Shown here in pieces: positions 1-7,107 of a stretch of 18,079 nt of DNA. Numbering within the stretch: position 1 is the first letter of the stretch; every line of letters starts with the position of its first letter. Source of the stretch: a bacterium (GTDB lineage: Bacteria; Chloroflexota; Dormibacteria; UBA8260; Bog-877); the NCBI GenBank assembly GCA_021802115.1, contig JAKABA010000062.1:1-18079 (forward strand). The letters are read 5' to 3'. The position numbers and the translations under genes are program-made. The notes beneath the pieces are model-generated. The model did no database searches, was not told where the DNA came from, and saw nothing but the letters and a program-made list of their open reading frames with translations.

Positions 1-143
1 GAGCGCTGGGGCGGTCGGGAGAACGGAGTGGAGCGGAGGCGGCCGTCGAAAGCGCCCCGATCGCGGAATACTACACCGCCTCAGCAGTCTTGTGGGGCAT
101 TCGGTCAGCCGCAGCCCAGCCGGGATCGGCCGCCGACGCCGCT

Positions 144-1382
144 CTATCCGGTGGCCGAGACCTTGAGCGCGCTGGGGTCGGCCGCGGGGATCTCCCAGCT
201 GTGCCCCAGCAGCGCCACGCCTACCTCGAAGCGCCGCCCCCCCTGCACCCTGAAGGCCTGGGGGCGGTCGACCTCGGCGTACTGGCGCCCGCTGGTGATG
301 TCCTCGATCTCCACCTTCAGCCCGTACACCCCGTCCAGGAAGGGCACCTGGGGAATGGTGAGGGTGGCCGTGCCCTCCGGCGGAAGATCCAGCCGCCCGA
401 GCTCGGCGTCATCCGTCCTGGTGCTGAGCAGAATGTCCTGACCTGCCGGATAGAAGGAGGCCCGGAAACGGACCCCCCGCAGAGGGCCGGGAGCCTCGTA
501 GGCGATCCGGATGGAAAGCTCCTCCCCGGTCCTGATCGAGTTGAAGTCGCCGTCGCTGCCGCTGACCTCGACCCCGGCGATCCGCACTCCCATCCAACCC
601 GGCCCCGACCCCCCCAGGTCGGCGGATATCGACCTCAGAAGTTCGGTCTCGTGGCGGTTGACCTCGCCGATGTAGGCATCGACCACCTCGCCGGTCCGCC
701 CGGCCGCCCGCTGGACGCCGTGGTCGATCCACAGGCACCGGTCACAGAGCTTGCGCACGGTCTCAGCGGCGTGGGAGACGAAGATCAGGGTGCGCCCCTC
801 CCGCCGCATTCCCTCGATGTGGTCCATGCAGCGGCGCTGGAACGACTCATCCCCGACCGCCAGCACCTCGTCGATGAGCAAGACGTCGGGATCCATGTGG
901 ATCGCGATCGAAAAGCCCAGCCTCGTGTACATCCCCGAGCTGTAGTTGCGCACCGGGTTGTCGATGAACTGCTCCAGCTCGGCGAATCCCACGATCTCGT
1001 CGATGACCGAGTTGATGTACCGTCGAGGCAGCCCCAGGATCGCCCCGTTCAGGTAGATGTTCTCCCGCCCACTGTAGTCGGGATGGAAACCGGCCCCAAC
1101 CTCCAGCAGGGACGCCATCCGCCCCCGGACGGAGACCTTGCCGCGGTCCGGCACCAGGATGCCGGCGATGCACTTGAGCAGGGTGGACTTGCCAGAGCCG
1201 TTGGCTCCGATGATTCCAAAGGTCTCGCCCTCGGGCACATCGAAGCTGATGTCGTTGACGGCCCAGAACTCCTCGTAGCGAGAGCGGCGCCGATCCACCA
1301 GGACCTCCTTCAAGGTCTCGCTGCGCTGGTGGTAGATGCGGAAGCGCTTGGCCAGGTTCTCGACCCGGATCACCGGCTCCAT
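144..1382 (-). CDS. ABC exporter ATP-binding protein, Wzt/TagH-like
   Basis: This is the 412-residue ATPase subunit of a polysaccharide, O-antigen or teichoic-acid type ABC exporter; it powers transport of a lipid-linked glycan across the cytoplasmic membrane. The nucleotide-binding domain shows Walker A GANGSGKS (about residues 59-66), signature YSSGM (147-151), Walker B VLLIDE (167-172) and an H-loop SH (203-204). Residues from about 250 to the end form a separate beta-rich region, placed like the C-terminal glycan-recognition domain of Wzt, which would read the substrate's terminal modification. Its ATG overlaps the permease stop by one base (TGATG), so the two are translationally coupled. 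The family call is firm; the substrate is not visible, and no glycosyltransferase lies beside it in the window. Confidence 0.93.
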   Translation of the reverse strand: MEPVIRVENLAKRFRIYHQRSETLKEVLVDRRRSRYEEFWAVNDISFDVPEGETFGIIGANGSGKSTLLKCIAGILVPDRGKVSVRGRMASLLEVGAGFHPDYSGRENIYLNGAILGLPRRYINSVIDEIVGFAELEQFIDNPVRNYSSGMYTRLGFSIAIHMDPDVLLIDEVLAVGDESFQRRCMDHIEGMRREGRTLIFVSHAAETVRKLCDRCLWIDHGVQRAAGRTGEVVDAYIGEVNRHETELLRSISADLGGSGPGWMGVRIAGVEVSGSDGDFNSIRTGEELSIRIAYEAPGPLRGVRFRASFYPAGQDILLSTRTDDAELGRLDLPPEGTATLTIPQVPFLDGVYGLKVEIEDITSGRQYAEVDRPQAFRVQGGRRFEVGVALLGHSWEIPAADPSALKVSATG

Positions 1383-2245
1383 CAGATCTCCTCGGCGAAG
1401 CGGCGGCGCAGCCGCCTGAACACCCGCATCCCGAGCCAGATCAGGCCGGCGGCGAGCACGGTGCAGTAGATCAGGCCGTGCCAGTGCTGCGGCCAGCGGT
1501 TGAACACGAACACGTCCTGGAAGGAGAGCACGATCCAGGTCATCGGGTTGGCGTAGACGACGATGTGGGCCAGCAGGCCGACCGTGCCGTGGCGGAAGAA
1601 GCCCTCATAGCGGGTGAACGGCCAGATCACCGGGGTCAAATAGAACCAGATCATGGTGGCCAGGTTGATGAGGTACTGCAGGTCTCGGAAGTAGACGCTG
1701 CCGGCCGCCAGCATCAGCCCCAACCCGAGGCAGAGACCGAAGGTGACCACCACCAGGGGGGGGATGGCCAGCAGGGGAAGTCCCACCGGGGCCTTGGCCA
1801 GGATCATGAAGGGCACCAGCAGAACCAGGCTGATCAGGAAGTTCACCAGCGCCGCGATCACCGACGACACCGTCAGCAGCATCCAGGGGAACGCCACCTT
1901 GCGGACGACCCCCGAGTTGGCGATGATGCTGCTGGCGGCCATCACCAGCGCCTGGGAGAAGAACGTCCAGGCGAGCAGCCCCGAGAGGATGAATACCGCG
2001 TAGGACTTGCCGCTCGGTCCCTTGATCCCGATGATGTCGCCGAACACCACGGCGTACACCAGCATGAAGACCAAAGGGTTGATCAAGGTCCACCCAATCC
2101 CCAGCACCGAGCCGTGGTAGCGCGCCCTGACGTCGCGGCGAACCAGCTCCGAGAGCAGCTCCAGGCGCCGCGCGATAGGACCTGACTGCGGGGCCCTGGG
2201 GCGGGAGGCGGAGCCCGGCCCGCTCAGGGCTTGAGTGCTGGCCAC
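1382..2245 (-). CDS. ABC exporter permease, ABC-2 type (Wzm/TagG-like)
   Basis: This 287-residue integral membrane protein is the channel subunit partnering the ATPase encoded immediately downstream. After a basic cytoplasmic N-terminus (about 50 residues, including RRDVRARYHGSVLG, typical of the amphipathic entry helix of ABC-2 permeases), about six hydrophobic segments follow. The loop containing YFRDLQYL and the stretch TPVIWP between late helices are characteristic of O-antigen/teichoic-acid exporters. The GTG at 2245 is chosen because a TAGACT hexamer ends eight bases before it and no ribosome binding site is visible, as for a leaderless transcript. Transport direction and partner are well supported by family knowledge; the glycan is unknown. 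Confidence 0.92.
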   Translation of the reverse strand: MASTQALSGPGSASRPRAPQSGPIARRLELLSELVRRDVRARYHGSVLGIGWTLINPLVFMLVYAVVFGDIIGIKGPSGKSYAVFILSGLLAWTFFSQALVMAASSIIANSGVVRKVAFPWMLLTVSSVIAALVNFLISLVLLVPFMILAKAPVGLPLLAIPPLVVVTFGLCLGLGLMLAAGSVYFRDLQYLINLATMIWFYLTPVIWPFTRYEGFFRHGTVGLLAHIVVYANPMTWIVLSFQDVFVFNRWPQHWHGLIYCTVLAAGLIWLGMRVFRRLRRRFAEEI

Positions 2246-2253
2246 GGGATTCG

Positions 2254-2259
2254 AGTCTA
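2254..2259 (-). promoter_or_regulatory. -10 element TAGACT, leaderless promoter of the ABC exporter
   Basis: On the minus strand TAGACT ends eight bases before the GTG of the permease, placing the expected transcription start at or within about two bases of the start codon. No TTGACA-like -35 is evident. It lies between the moaE stop and the exporter, so the exporter need not depend on the moa-cof transcript. Confidence 0.5.
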
Positions 2260-2273
2260 GCAGGGGCCCGAAT

Positions 2274-2651
2274 TCAGCCCGCGACCTTCCAGATCGGGGC
2301 GCGCCCCTTGAGCTCGTCGATCACGTAGGTGCAGGCGTCGAGCGCCTGGTGCCGATGGGCGGCCCCTACCACCACCGCCACCGAGGCGACGCCGCGGTCG
2401 ACCCTGCCGGTGCGGTGCTGGACCGAGACCTCCCTGACCCCCTCTCGGCCCAGCGCCTCGGCCGAGATCGCCCGGAGCTCACTGATGGCCATCTCGGCGT
2501 AGGCCTCATAGGTGAGATGGGAGACGGAGCGGCCCTGGTCGGGGTCGCGCACGACCCCCACGAAGGTCGCGATCCCGCCAATCCCGGTCAAGTCCAGCTC
2601 GGCCTGCATGGCGGCGACGTCGATCTCGGCCTCACTGACCACCACCCTCAC
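2274..2651 (-). CDS. moaE: molybdopterin synthase catalytic subunit MoaE
   Basis: MoaE is the large subunit of molybdopterin synthase, which transfers sulfur from thiocarboxylated MoaD to cyclic pyranopterin monophosphate to form the dithiolene of molybdopterin. The 125-residue product has the expected size and ends with the family's catalytic region: AAHRHQA (His99, Arg100) and LKGRAPIWK (Lys115, Lys122), matching the conserved His/Arg and the two active-site lysines. A longer open frame continues upstream, but it is antiparallel junk over moaD. The GTG at 2651 overlaps the moaD stop as GTGA, the usual coupling of these two subunits. An in-frame GTG two codons earlier (2657) is an alternative start. 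Confidence 0.92.
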   Translation of the reverse strand: MRVVVSEAEIDVAAMQAELDLTGIGGIATFVGVVRDPDQGRSVSHLTYEAYAEMAISELRAISAEALGREGVREVSVQHRTGRVDRGVASVAVVVGAAHRHQALDACTYVIDELKGRAPIWKVAG

Positions 2652-2917
2652 GGGCACGGGCTGCCTCCCGAAACCGGAGGGATGAAGGCGAGCTCGTCGC
2701 CAGCCGATACCGCGTCCTGCCAGCCGACATAGCTCCGGTTCAGCGCCGGGCGGACGGTCGCCTGTTGGGAGCTGAGTTGCGGATGCCGGCGGCACAGCAC
2801 CTCCCAACACTGCTGCACGGAGGCGCCCTCTAAGGGAAGCTCGACCTCGGTCACCGCGCAGCCGGCGAGTTGGCGCATGGTCGCGAACAGCAGCACTCTG
2901 ACCACCGGATGGCTCAC
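2648..2917 (-). CDS. moaD: molybdopterin synthase sulfur carrier subunit MoaD, with C-terminal extension
   Basis: This ubiquitin-fold sulfur carrier, 89 residues, partners MoaE. The N-terminal strand VRVLLFATMRQLAG and the end ELAFIPPVSGG are typical of MoaD. The diglycine (residues 84-85) is not terminal: four more residues, SPCP, follow before the stop. In characterised MoaD proteins the terminal Gly-Gly carboxylate is adenylated and thiocarboxylated, so this product would need trimming or a different chemistry. The GTG at 2917 is preferred because GAGGA lies nine bases upstream and because the stop of a short upstream ORF overlaps it as GTGA; GTG at 2905 is an alternative. The stop overlaps moaE. 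Confidence 0.85.
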   Translation of the reverse strand: MSHPVVRVLLFATMRQLAGCAVTEVELPLEGASVQQCWEVLCRRHPQLSSQQATVRPALNRSYVGWQDAVSAGDELAFIPPVSGGSPCP

Positions 2918-2958
2918 GCCGGACGGTCCTCGGTCGAGAGTCCGGAGCACCTCTCCAT
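2914..2958 (-). CDS. putative 14-codon leader ORF coupled to moaD
   Basis: The peptide reads MERCSGLSTEDRPA. Its ATG lies six bases after a TACCAT hexamer, the same spacing as other apparently leaderless genes here. Its TGA overlaps the moaD GTG as GTGA, so ribosomes finishing the peptide could reinitiate on moaD. It sits in the 64-base gap between cofE and moaD. Coding status is inferred from geometry alone; no homology is expected at this length, and codon use is uninformative. It could equally be untranslated leader. Confidence 0.4.
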   Translation of the reverse strand: MERCSGLSTEDRPA

Positions 2959-2964
2959 GCCAAG

Positions 2965-2970
2965 ATGGTA
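2965..2970 (-). promoter_or_regulatory. -10 element TACCAT upstream of the moaD leader ORF
   Basis: TACCAT on the minus strand ends six bases before an ATG. A TTGACC overlapping the cofE stop lies upstream but is too close to be a correctly spaced -35 for this hexamer (about nine bases). This would give moaD-moaE a promoter independent of the cof genes. Confidence 0.4.
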
Positions 2971-2981
2971 GGCGAGATCGG

Positions 2982-3773
2982 TCAACGCCGGAAGATGTCC
3001 CTGGCTGCCGGGCGCAGCAGCGCCTGGGCGGGGAGCTCGGGACCGCTCCAGGTGAACCCGCGGACCACCGCGAGGGGCACTGCGTCCAGCTTGCCCATCA
3101 CCAGTTCGCCGATCCCGGCGATCTCGTCGGCGGTCCCGATGGTGGAGGCGTGCAGAAGGTACCCTCGCTCATCGAGCAACCCGCGATGGTCACTAAGAGT
3201 GGGAATCCCGGCCGCTCCAATCGCCACATTGACAGCCCCCTCCCGAAAGGGACGGCCGAAGGTGTCGGTCACGATCACCCCCAGCGGGCCACCGCCCGCC
3301 AACTCCAGCCAGGCGGACCGCAGCGAGGCGGCGGCGCGGTCCGGATCCCGAGGCAGGCAGGTGACCTCGGAGCCCCCGCCGACGTTGCTTCGATCGACTC
3401 CGGCGTTGGCGCAGATGAACCCGTGGACGGTCTCGGTCACCAGCACTCCCGGCTCCGCCCGGATCACGGTTCGGCTCTCCCGCAGGATGACCTCGGTCAG
3501 GCGCGGGTCCTGTCCCACCCGTTCCGCGAGCGCGACCGCCACATCGCCAGGTTCCACCTCGTCCAGGCACACCAGGCGCCCCTCCGCCTTGGAGATCACC
3601 TTGTGGGTGACCAAGACCACGTCCCAGGGCTCGAGCCCGCCAGCCGCGCGCAGCGCGCGCTCCCCCAGGAGGGCCAGGTCCTGGCCCGGCCGCACCTCCC
3701 CGATCCCCTCGATCCCCCAGCAGGTCAGCCGCCGGCCCGCGACCAGCGGCCGGCTGGGCTCAGACTCCGCCAT
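2982..3773 (-). CDS. cofE: coenzyme F420:L-glutamate ligase, stand-alone CofE
   Basis: CofE uses GTP to add gamma-linked L-glutamates to F420-0, giving F420-1 and longer forms. The 263-residue product matches the archaeal-type single-domain enzyme. Visible family features are GIEGIGEVRPGQDLA near the N-terminus, VLVTHKVISKAEGR, the central ICANAGVDRSNV, VTDTFGRPFR and GAAGIPTL. Actinobacterial FbiB carries an additional nitroreductase-like FMN domain of roughly 200 residues; it is absent here. The ATG at 3773 is chosen, overlapping cofC by 14 bases; a TTG three codons earlier (3782) is also possible. It is third in the order cofD-cofC-cofE. The genes for the deazaflavin core (fbiC or cofG/cofH) are not in the window. 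Confidence 0.93.
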   Translation of the reverse strand: MAESEPSRPLVAGRRLTCWGIEGIGEVRPGQDLALLGERALRAAGGLEPWDVVLVTHKVISKAEGRLVCLDEVEPGDVAVALAERVGQDPRLTEVILRESRTVIRAEPGVLVTETVHGFICANAGVDRSNVGGGSEVTCLPRDPDRAAASLRSAWLELAGGGPLGVIVTDTFGRPFREGAVNVAIGAAGIPTLSDHRGLLDERGYLLHASTIGTADEIAGIGELVMGKLDAVPLAVVRGFTWSGPELPAQALLRPAARDIFRR

Positions 3774-4440
3774 CGCCTCCAACCCGCGACGGCTGTTCCC
3801 CCGAGAGCGCGAGCGCCCAACTCACCAGCGGGTGGGGGTTCCCGACCCCGGTCGAGTCAAGGTCCTCCGGACGGTCGAGATCCCAGCAGAAGCCTGGGCG
3901 CACCTCCACTGTGAGCTTCAGCCCCAGCCGGCTGGCGACACACTCATGGCGGTGCCGGGATCCGGGGCCGAAGGCGTAGGGAAGGAGGCGGCCGGGGGCG
4001 ACCACCACCCCGTTGGTGCCGGACCCCTCGCGGTCCGGATAGATGATCATGGAGCCAGGGTCGAGGCTGCGCGCCCTCGCCAGCAGGACTCGGAGGTCGC
4101 CATCCTCGACTGCCGGCAGATCGGCCGCCACGGTCGCCACCACTCGCGCACCCCGCTCCAGGGCCCAGCAGGCGCCGGAGCGAACCGCCGCCGTCTGGCC
4201 GGCCCCCGGGTCCGCAATCTGGGCGACCCGTAAGCGCTCACACAGCGGCGAGAGCTGGGACTCTGAGGACACGACCACCATCGCCCCTCTTGGCCAGACT
4301 CGGGCCGCCAGGCTGACGACCCGCCGCGCCAGGGCGAGGCTGACCAGCTGCCTCCCCGAGTCCGGGAGGGTTGTGGCGAGCCGCTGCTTGCTGCCGGAGC
4401 TGGGCTTGACCGGCACCACCAGAAACGGGGTGACTGGCAT
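3760..4440 (-). CDS. cofC: phospholactate/PEP guanylyltransferase CofC (FbiD)
   Basis: This 226-residue nucleotidyltransferase activates 2-phospholactate or phosphoenolpyruvate with GTP, making the unstable donor that CofD uses. The N-terminal VPVKPSSGSKQRLA is the family signature for nucleotide binding. AADLPAVEDGDL carries the metal-binding aspartate; EGSGTNGVVV and DLDRPEDL near the C-terminus are also conserved in CofC. It starts at an ATG four bases after the cofD stop and overlaps cofE, so the three act as one translation unit. The sequence alone does not settle whether the substrate is 2-phospholactate, PEP or another three-carbon phosphate. Confidence 0.92.
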   Translation of the reverse strand: MPVTPFLVVPVKPSSGSKQRLATTLPDSGRQLVSLALARRVVSLAARVWPRGAMVVVSSESQLSPLCERLRVAQIADPGAGQTAAVRSGACWALERGARVVATVAADLPAVEDGDLRVLLARARSLDPGSMIIYPDREGSGTNGVVVAPGRLLPYAFGPGSRHRHECVASRLGLKLTVEVRPGFCWDLDRPEDLDSTGVGNPHPLVSWALALSGEQPSRVGGDGGV

Positions 4441-4444
4441 TGGC

Positions 4445-5443
4445 TCAACCCGTGGCAGAGGTCAGCTGAGATCGCGCCGCCGCCAGTACGAAGTTGGCCA
4501 GCCGCCGGCGAGCGGCCTCGCTGACCATCATGGTGTCGCAGATCTGGGGTGCGACGCCGCGCGCCCGGAGGTCATCGGCGAGCCCGGAGTCGACCGTGTC
4601 CACAACCAGGATGTCGAGGAGGCCGTGATAGTAGTCCGCTATCCCCACGGGCGACGCCGCCAGCCCCACGGCCTGCATCATCTCGACCGCCGGACCCTTG
4701 ATGGCGCGACCGCCGACGATCGGGCTCACGGCGAGCACCAAAGGAGCCTTCGCCACGGCCTCGCGGACCCCCGGCACCGCCAGGATCGGGCCGATGGAGA
4801 TGACGGGGTTGCTGGGAGCCAGGATCACAACCTCCGCCCCCTCGATGGCCTCCAGGACGCCCGGAGCCGGCCGGGCGCGGCCCACTCCCCGGTACTCCAC
4901 CGCTGAGATGCGGGGCTCGCAGGCGTCGCGCACCAGGTATTCCTGAATGTGGAGGTCACGGCCATCGCAGGTGTGAATGCGGGTGACGACTTCGTCATCG
5001 GTCATCGGGAGCAGGCGCAGGGGCAGGCCCAGTCTCGCACCCAGCGCTTCTGTCACCGAGGAGAGGGGGAGGCCGTCCCGCAACCGGGCGGTGCGGAAGA
5101 TGTGCGTGCCCAGATCCCGATCACCGAGCTGGAACCAGCTCTCCTCGCCCAGCCGCCGCAGCTGGTCGAGTGCCTGCCAACTCTCGTCGCGGATTCCCCA
5201 GCCCCTCGCCTCATCACCCATGCCGCAGAGCGTGTAGGTGACCGAGTCCAGATCGGGGCTGACGTGCAGCCCGTGGACCAAGAAGTCGTCCCCGGTGTTA
5301 CCGACGACAGCGAGATCGGCGAACGGCTGCGCTGCCACCAACCCGGAGAGGAACCGGGCGGCGCCAACTCCCCCGGCTAGAACGGTGACCCTGAGCGGCC
5401 GCCCGGTCACAGGCTCTCGGCCCGCCGCGACCACTTGGTTCAT
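4445..5443 (-). CDS. cofD: 2-phospho-L-lactate transferase CofD (FbiA)
   Basis: CofD transfers the phospholactyl (or enolpyruvyl) group from the CofC product to the deazaflavin Fo, forming F420-0 or dehydro-F420-0. The 332-residue product has the usual length. It opens with VTVLAGGVGAARFLSGL, followed by GNTGDDF and HGLHVSPDLDSVTYTL, all CofD hallmarks, then ILAPSNPVISIGPIL in the Rossmann-like core. It is the first gene of the cof block. The ATG at 5443 has no convincing ribosome binding site and no TANNNT hexamer at leaderless distance, so its promoter is unresolved; the 165 bases upstream are GC-rich and otherwise empty. Confidence 0.94.
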   Translation of the reverse strand: MNQVVAAGREPVTGRPLRVTVLAGGVGAARFLSGLVAAQPFADLAVVGNTGDDFLVHGLHVSPDLDSVTYTLCGMGDEARGWGIRDESWQALDQLRRLGEESWFQLGDRDLGTHIFRTARLRDGLPLSSVTEALGARLGLPLRLLPMTDDEVVTRIHTCDGRDLHIQEYLVRDACEPRISAVEYRGVGRARPAPGVLEAIEGAEVVILAPSNPVISIGPILAVPGVREAVAKAPLVLAVSPIVGGRAIKGPAVEMMQAVGLAASPVGIADYYHGLLDILVVDTVDSGLADDLRARGVAPQICDTMMVSEAARRRLANFVLAAARSQLTSATG

Positions 5444-5608
5444 CCAATGCTCAAAGGGAGGGGTCTAGTCGAGCCCCGCCCCCAGCCGCACTGCGGGCAC
5501 CAGCCGACGGGCGCCCGCCTTCATGCGCCGGCCCGGGGTGGCCGCCCGCCAGCAGTCGGCGCGACCAGCCCGGGGACGGGGTCCTCGGCCTCCCGGAGTC
5601 CGCCCAAT

Positions 5609-5971
5609 TCAGACGGCGCTGCAGGCCTTGGCCGCTCCCGCCCCGTCGCCAGAGTCGAAGGACTGGCCACAGGAGCAGGTCTTGACGGCCTGGGGGTTGT
5701 GCACCGTGAACCCCCCTCCCATCAGGCTGTCGACGTAGTCGATCTCCGCACCCTCGAGGTAGGTCGCGCTGTAGGGGTCCACGAACACCCGGATCCCCTC
5801 CTGCTCGGTGACCTCGTCGTCACTGGCGGGCGCATCGTCGAAGCCCATGCCGTAGCTGAACCCGGAGCACCCGCCGGGTGTCACGTACACCCGGAGGCCC
5901 ATCTCCTGGTTCTCCTGCTGCTCCAGAAGCTGCTTCAACTGGCTGATGGCCTGCTCGGAAACGGTGATCAT
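5609..5971 (-). CDS. A-type iron-sulfur carrier (IscA/ErpA/HesB family)
   Basis: This 120-residue protein belongs to the A-type carriers that hold Fe-S clusters and pass them to apoenzymes in the cytoplasm. It has the full three-cysteine set: the cysteine in PGGCSGFSYG and the pair in TCSCGQSF near the C-terminus. MITVSEQAISQLKQLLEQQ is a typical amphipathic N-terminus. An AGGGA ribosome binding site lies nine bases before the ATG, and a TAAACT hexamer lies about 55 bases upstream, so this gene has a conventional leader, unlike several neighbours. The sulfite-oxidase-like gene is just upstream on the same strand (79-base gap). Which of IscA, ErpA or SufA it corresponds to cannot be decided. 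Confidence 0.93.
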   Translation of the reverse strand: MITVSEQAISQLKQLLEQQENQEMGLRVYVTPGGCSGFSYGMGFDDAPASDDEVTEQEGIRVFVDPYSATYLEGAEIDYVDSLMGGGFTVHNPQAVKTCSCGQSFDSGDGAGAAKACSAV

Positions 5972-6025
5972 GCTGAAATTTCCCTGAACCTGCTCGGAAG
6001 CTGCCAGCTGCTGCTGGTCAATTCG

Positions 6026-6031
6026 AGTTTA
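6026..6031 (-). promoter_or_regulatory. -10 element TAAACT for the A-type Fe-S carrier at 5609
   Basis: TAAACT on the minus strand would give a transcript with a leader of about 48 bases, containing the AGGGA ribosome binding site. The -35 region (GTGACG at a 17-base spacing) is a poor match, so confidence is moderate. Confidence 0.35.
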
Positions 6032-6050
6032 CCGCAGTCACGGGTCGCCG

Positions 6051-6650
6051 TCACCAATAGCGCTCCTCGCGCCAGGGGTCGGCGCTGTTGTTGTAGCCAT
6101 TGCGCTCCCAGAAGCCGAGCTCGTCCTCGGCGCGAAACTCCACACCCTCCACCCACTTGGCGCTCTTCCAGAAGTACTTGCGGGGCAGCAGCGCCCGCAG
6201 TGGATACCCATGCTCGGGCGAGAGCGGCAGCCCGTCGTGCCGATATGCGAGCAGGGCATCCTCGGCCGAGGCGACCTCCAAAGGCACGGAGGTCGTGAAG
6301 CCGCCAAAGCAGTGAAACTCGACGAACCGCGCCTCGGGGCGCACGTGGGCCAGCCTCGCGATCTCAGCCAGCGGAACCCCCAGGAAGCGGTTGTCGAACC
6401 GGCTCCATGTCGTCACGCAGTGGATGTCGCAGAGGACCTCCCTGGCGGGCAGGGCCAGGAGCTGGTCGAACGTGAGCACCGTGTCCTGCTCCACCGCTCC
6501 GAAGATCCTCAGGCGCCAGCGGCCCATGTCATAGGTGGGCACGCGGCCGTAGTGCAGCACCGGCCACTTCTCGGTCAGCACCTGCCCGGGTGGCAAGCGG
6601 GTGGGGTTGGCCTCGACGCGGGGATCGAGCTGGCGGCGACCGATCTTCAT
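6051..6650 (-). CDS. sulfite-oxidase-like molybdopterin oxidoreductase (YedY/MsrP fold)
   Basis: This 199-residue protein is a single oxidoreductase molybdopterin-binding domain of the sulfite oxidase/YedY family. The Mo-ligand cysteine is expected in CDIHCVTTWS (Cys74, Cys78), most likely Cys78. Other family marks are RLRIFGAVEQ, VPLEVASAEDALLAYRHDGLPL, the cofactor-contacting EHGYPLRALLPRKYFWKSAKWV and the aromatic C-terminus. There is no signal peptide or twin-arginine motif, no haem domain and no dimerisation domain, so it is probably a cytoplasmic enzyme with an unknown electron partner and substrate. A TAGGAT hexamer ends seven bases before the ATG. The neighbouring moaD-moaE would supply its cofactor. 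Confidence 0.9.
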   Translation of the reverse strand: MKIGRRQLDPRVEANPTRLPPGQVLTEKWPVLHYGRVPTYDMGRWRLRIFGAVEQDTVLTFDQLLALPAREVLCDIHCVTTWSRFDNRFLGVPLAEIARLAHVRPEARFVEFHCFGGFTTSVPLEVASAEDALLAYRHDGLPLSPEHGYPLRALLPRKYFWKSAKWVEGVEFRAEDELGFWERNGYNNSADPWREERYW

Positions 6651-6657
6651 ACCTTGG

Positions 6658-6663
6658 ATCCTA
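6658..6663 (-). promoter_or_regulatory. -10 element TAGGAT, leaderless promoter of the sulfite-oxidase-like gene
   Basis: TAGGAT on the minus strand ends seven bases before the ATG at 6650. The AAGG between them is only one base from the ATG, too close to act as a ribosome binding site, so a leaderless mRNA is likely. Confidence 0.5.
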
Positions 6664-6700
6664 AAAGAAATGGCTTACGCCGGGCACCGCCAGTGGCCCC

Positions 6701-6714
6701 AGGCCAAGCGGCCT
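6701..6714 (-). terminator. small hairpin at the end of the VOC gene
   Basis: AGGCC and GGCCT form a perfect five-base stem with a four-base loop, overlapping the last base of the VOC stop codon. There is no following T-run and the stem is short, so it is only a weak terminator candidate at the end of the six-gene run. Confidence 0.25.
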
Positions 6715-7076
6715 CAGGTCCCTTCGCGACAGACGCAGAACTCGTTGCCCTCGGGATCTCGCATCACCTGCCAGGCCCACCGCTGCGGATCCTCCTCGAA
6801 GAAAGGTGGTCCCACCGGCCGGGCCCCCAGGGCCCGCAGGCGGGCGACCAGGCGCTCGGGCTGGACGGTGAAGAGGTCGAGATGCAGCCGATTCTTCCCC
6901 GACTTCGGCTCGGGCACGCGTTGCAGAAAGACGCCCAGGGATCCGGGCGGGCCCACCAGGTCGAGGTACGGCTCCCCATCTCCGGCGGTAGCGGAGTAAC
7001 CGAGAGCGGCCAGCCAGAAGGGGGCCAGAGCCGCCGGATCCAGGCAGTCGATTCCAACCTCGACCCGGGGCCGCAC
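6714..7076 (-). CDS. VOC/glyoxalase-like domain protein
   Basis: This small protein of about 120 residues has the vicinal oxygen chelate fold: PRVEVGIDCLDPAALAPFWL at the N-terminus, a central LHLDLF strand, and VMRDPEGNEFCV at the C-terminus, the motif that usually brings the last metal-binding Glu. This pattern fits the glyoxalase-6 subgroup, common in actinobacteria and relatives and mostly uncharacterised. The open frame extends upstream into thyX, but that part does not resemble the family. GTG at 7076 is chosen, with GTG at 7088 as an alternative; neither has a strong ribosome binding site. It lies downstream of thyX, probably in the same transcript. Substrate unknown. Confidence 0.82.
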   Translation of the reverse strand: MRPRVEVGIDCLDPAALAPFWLAALGYSATAGDGEPYLDLVGPPGSLGVFLQRVPEPKSGKNRLHLDLFTVQPERLVARLRALGARPVGPPFFEEDPQRWAWQVMRDPEGNEFCVCREGT

Positions 7077-7107
7077 CGATCCGCCCACAACGGGCGCAAC
7101 GGTCGGC

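Noticed and set aside
68..73. TAGTAT hexamer on the minus strand near the window edge
   Set aside because: No start codon follows at leaderless distance, and any gene it serves would lie outside the window.
90..1469. Long plus-strand open frame of 459 codons
   Set aside because: It is antisense to the ABC ATPase, reads as low-complexity proline/glycine/histidine-rich sequence, and is explained by GC-rich shadowing.
5440..5520. Minus-strand frame containing CPQCGWG and ending as ATGA on the cofD start
   Set aside because: It looks like half a zinc ribbon, but the open frame has only 27 codons and no usable start; a one-base shift would join it to an ATG at 5524. Without evidence of an error it cannot be called a gene.
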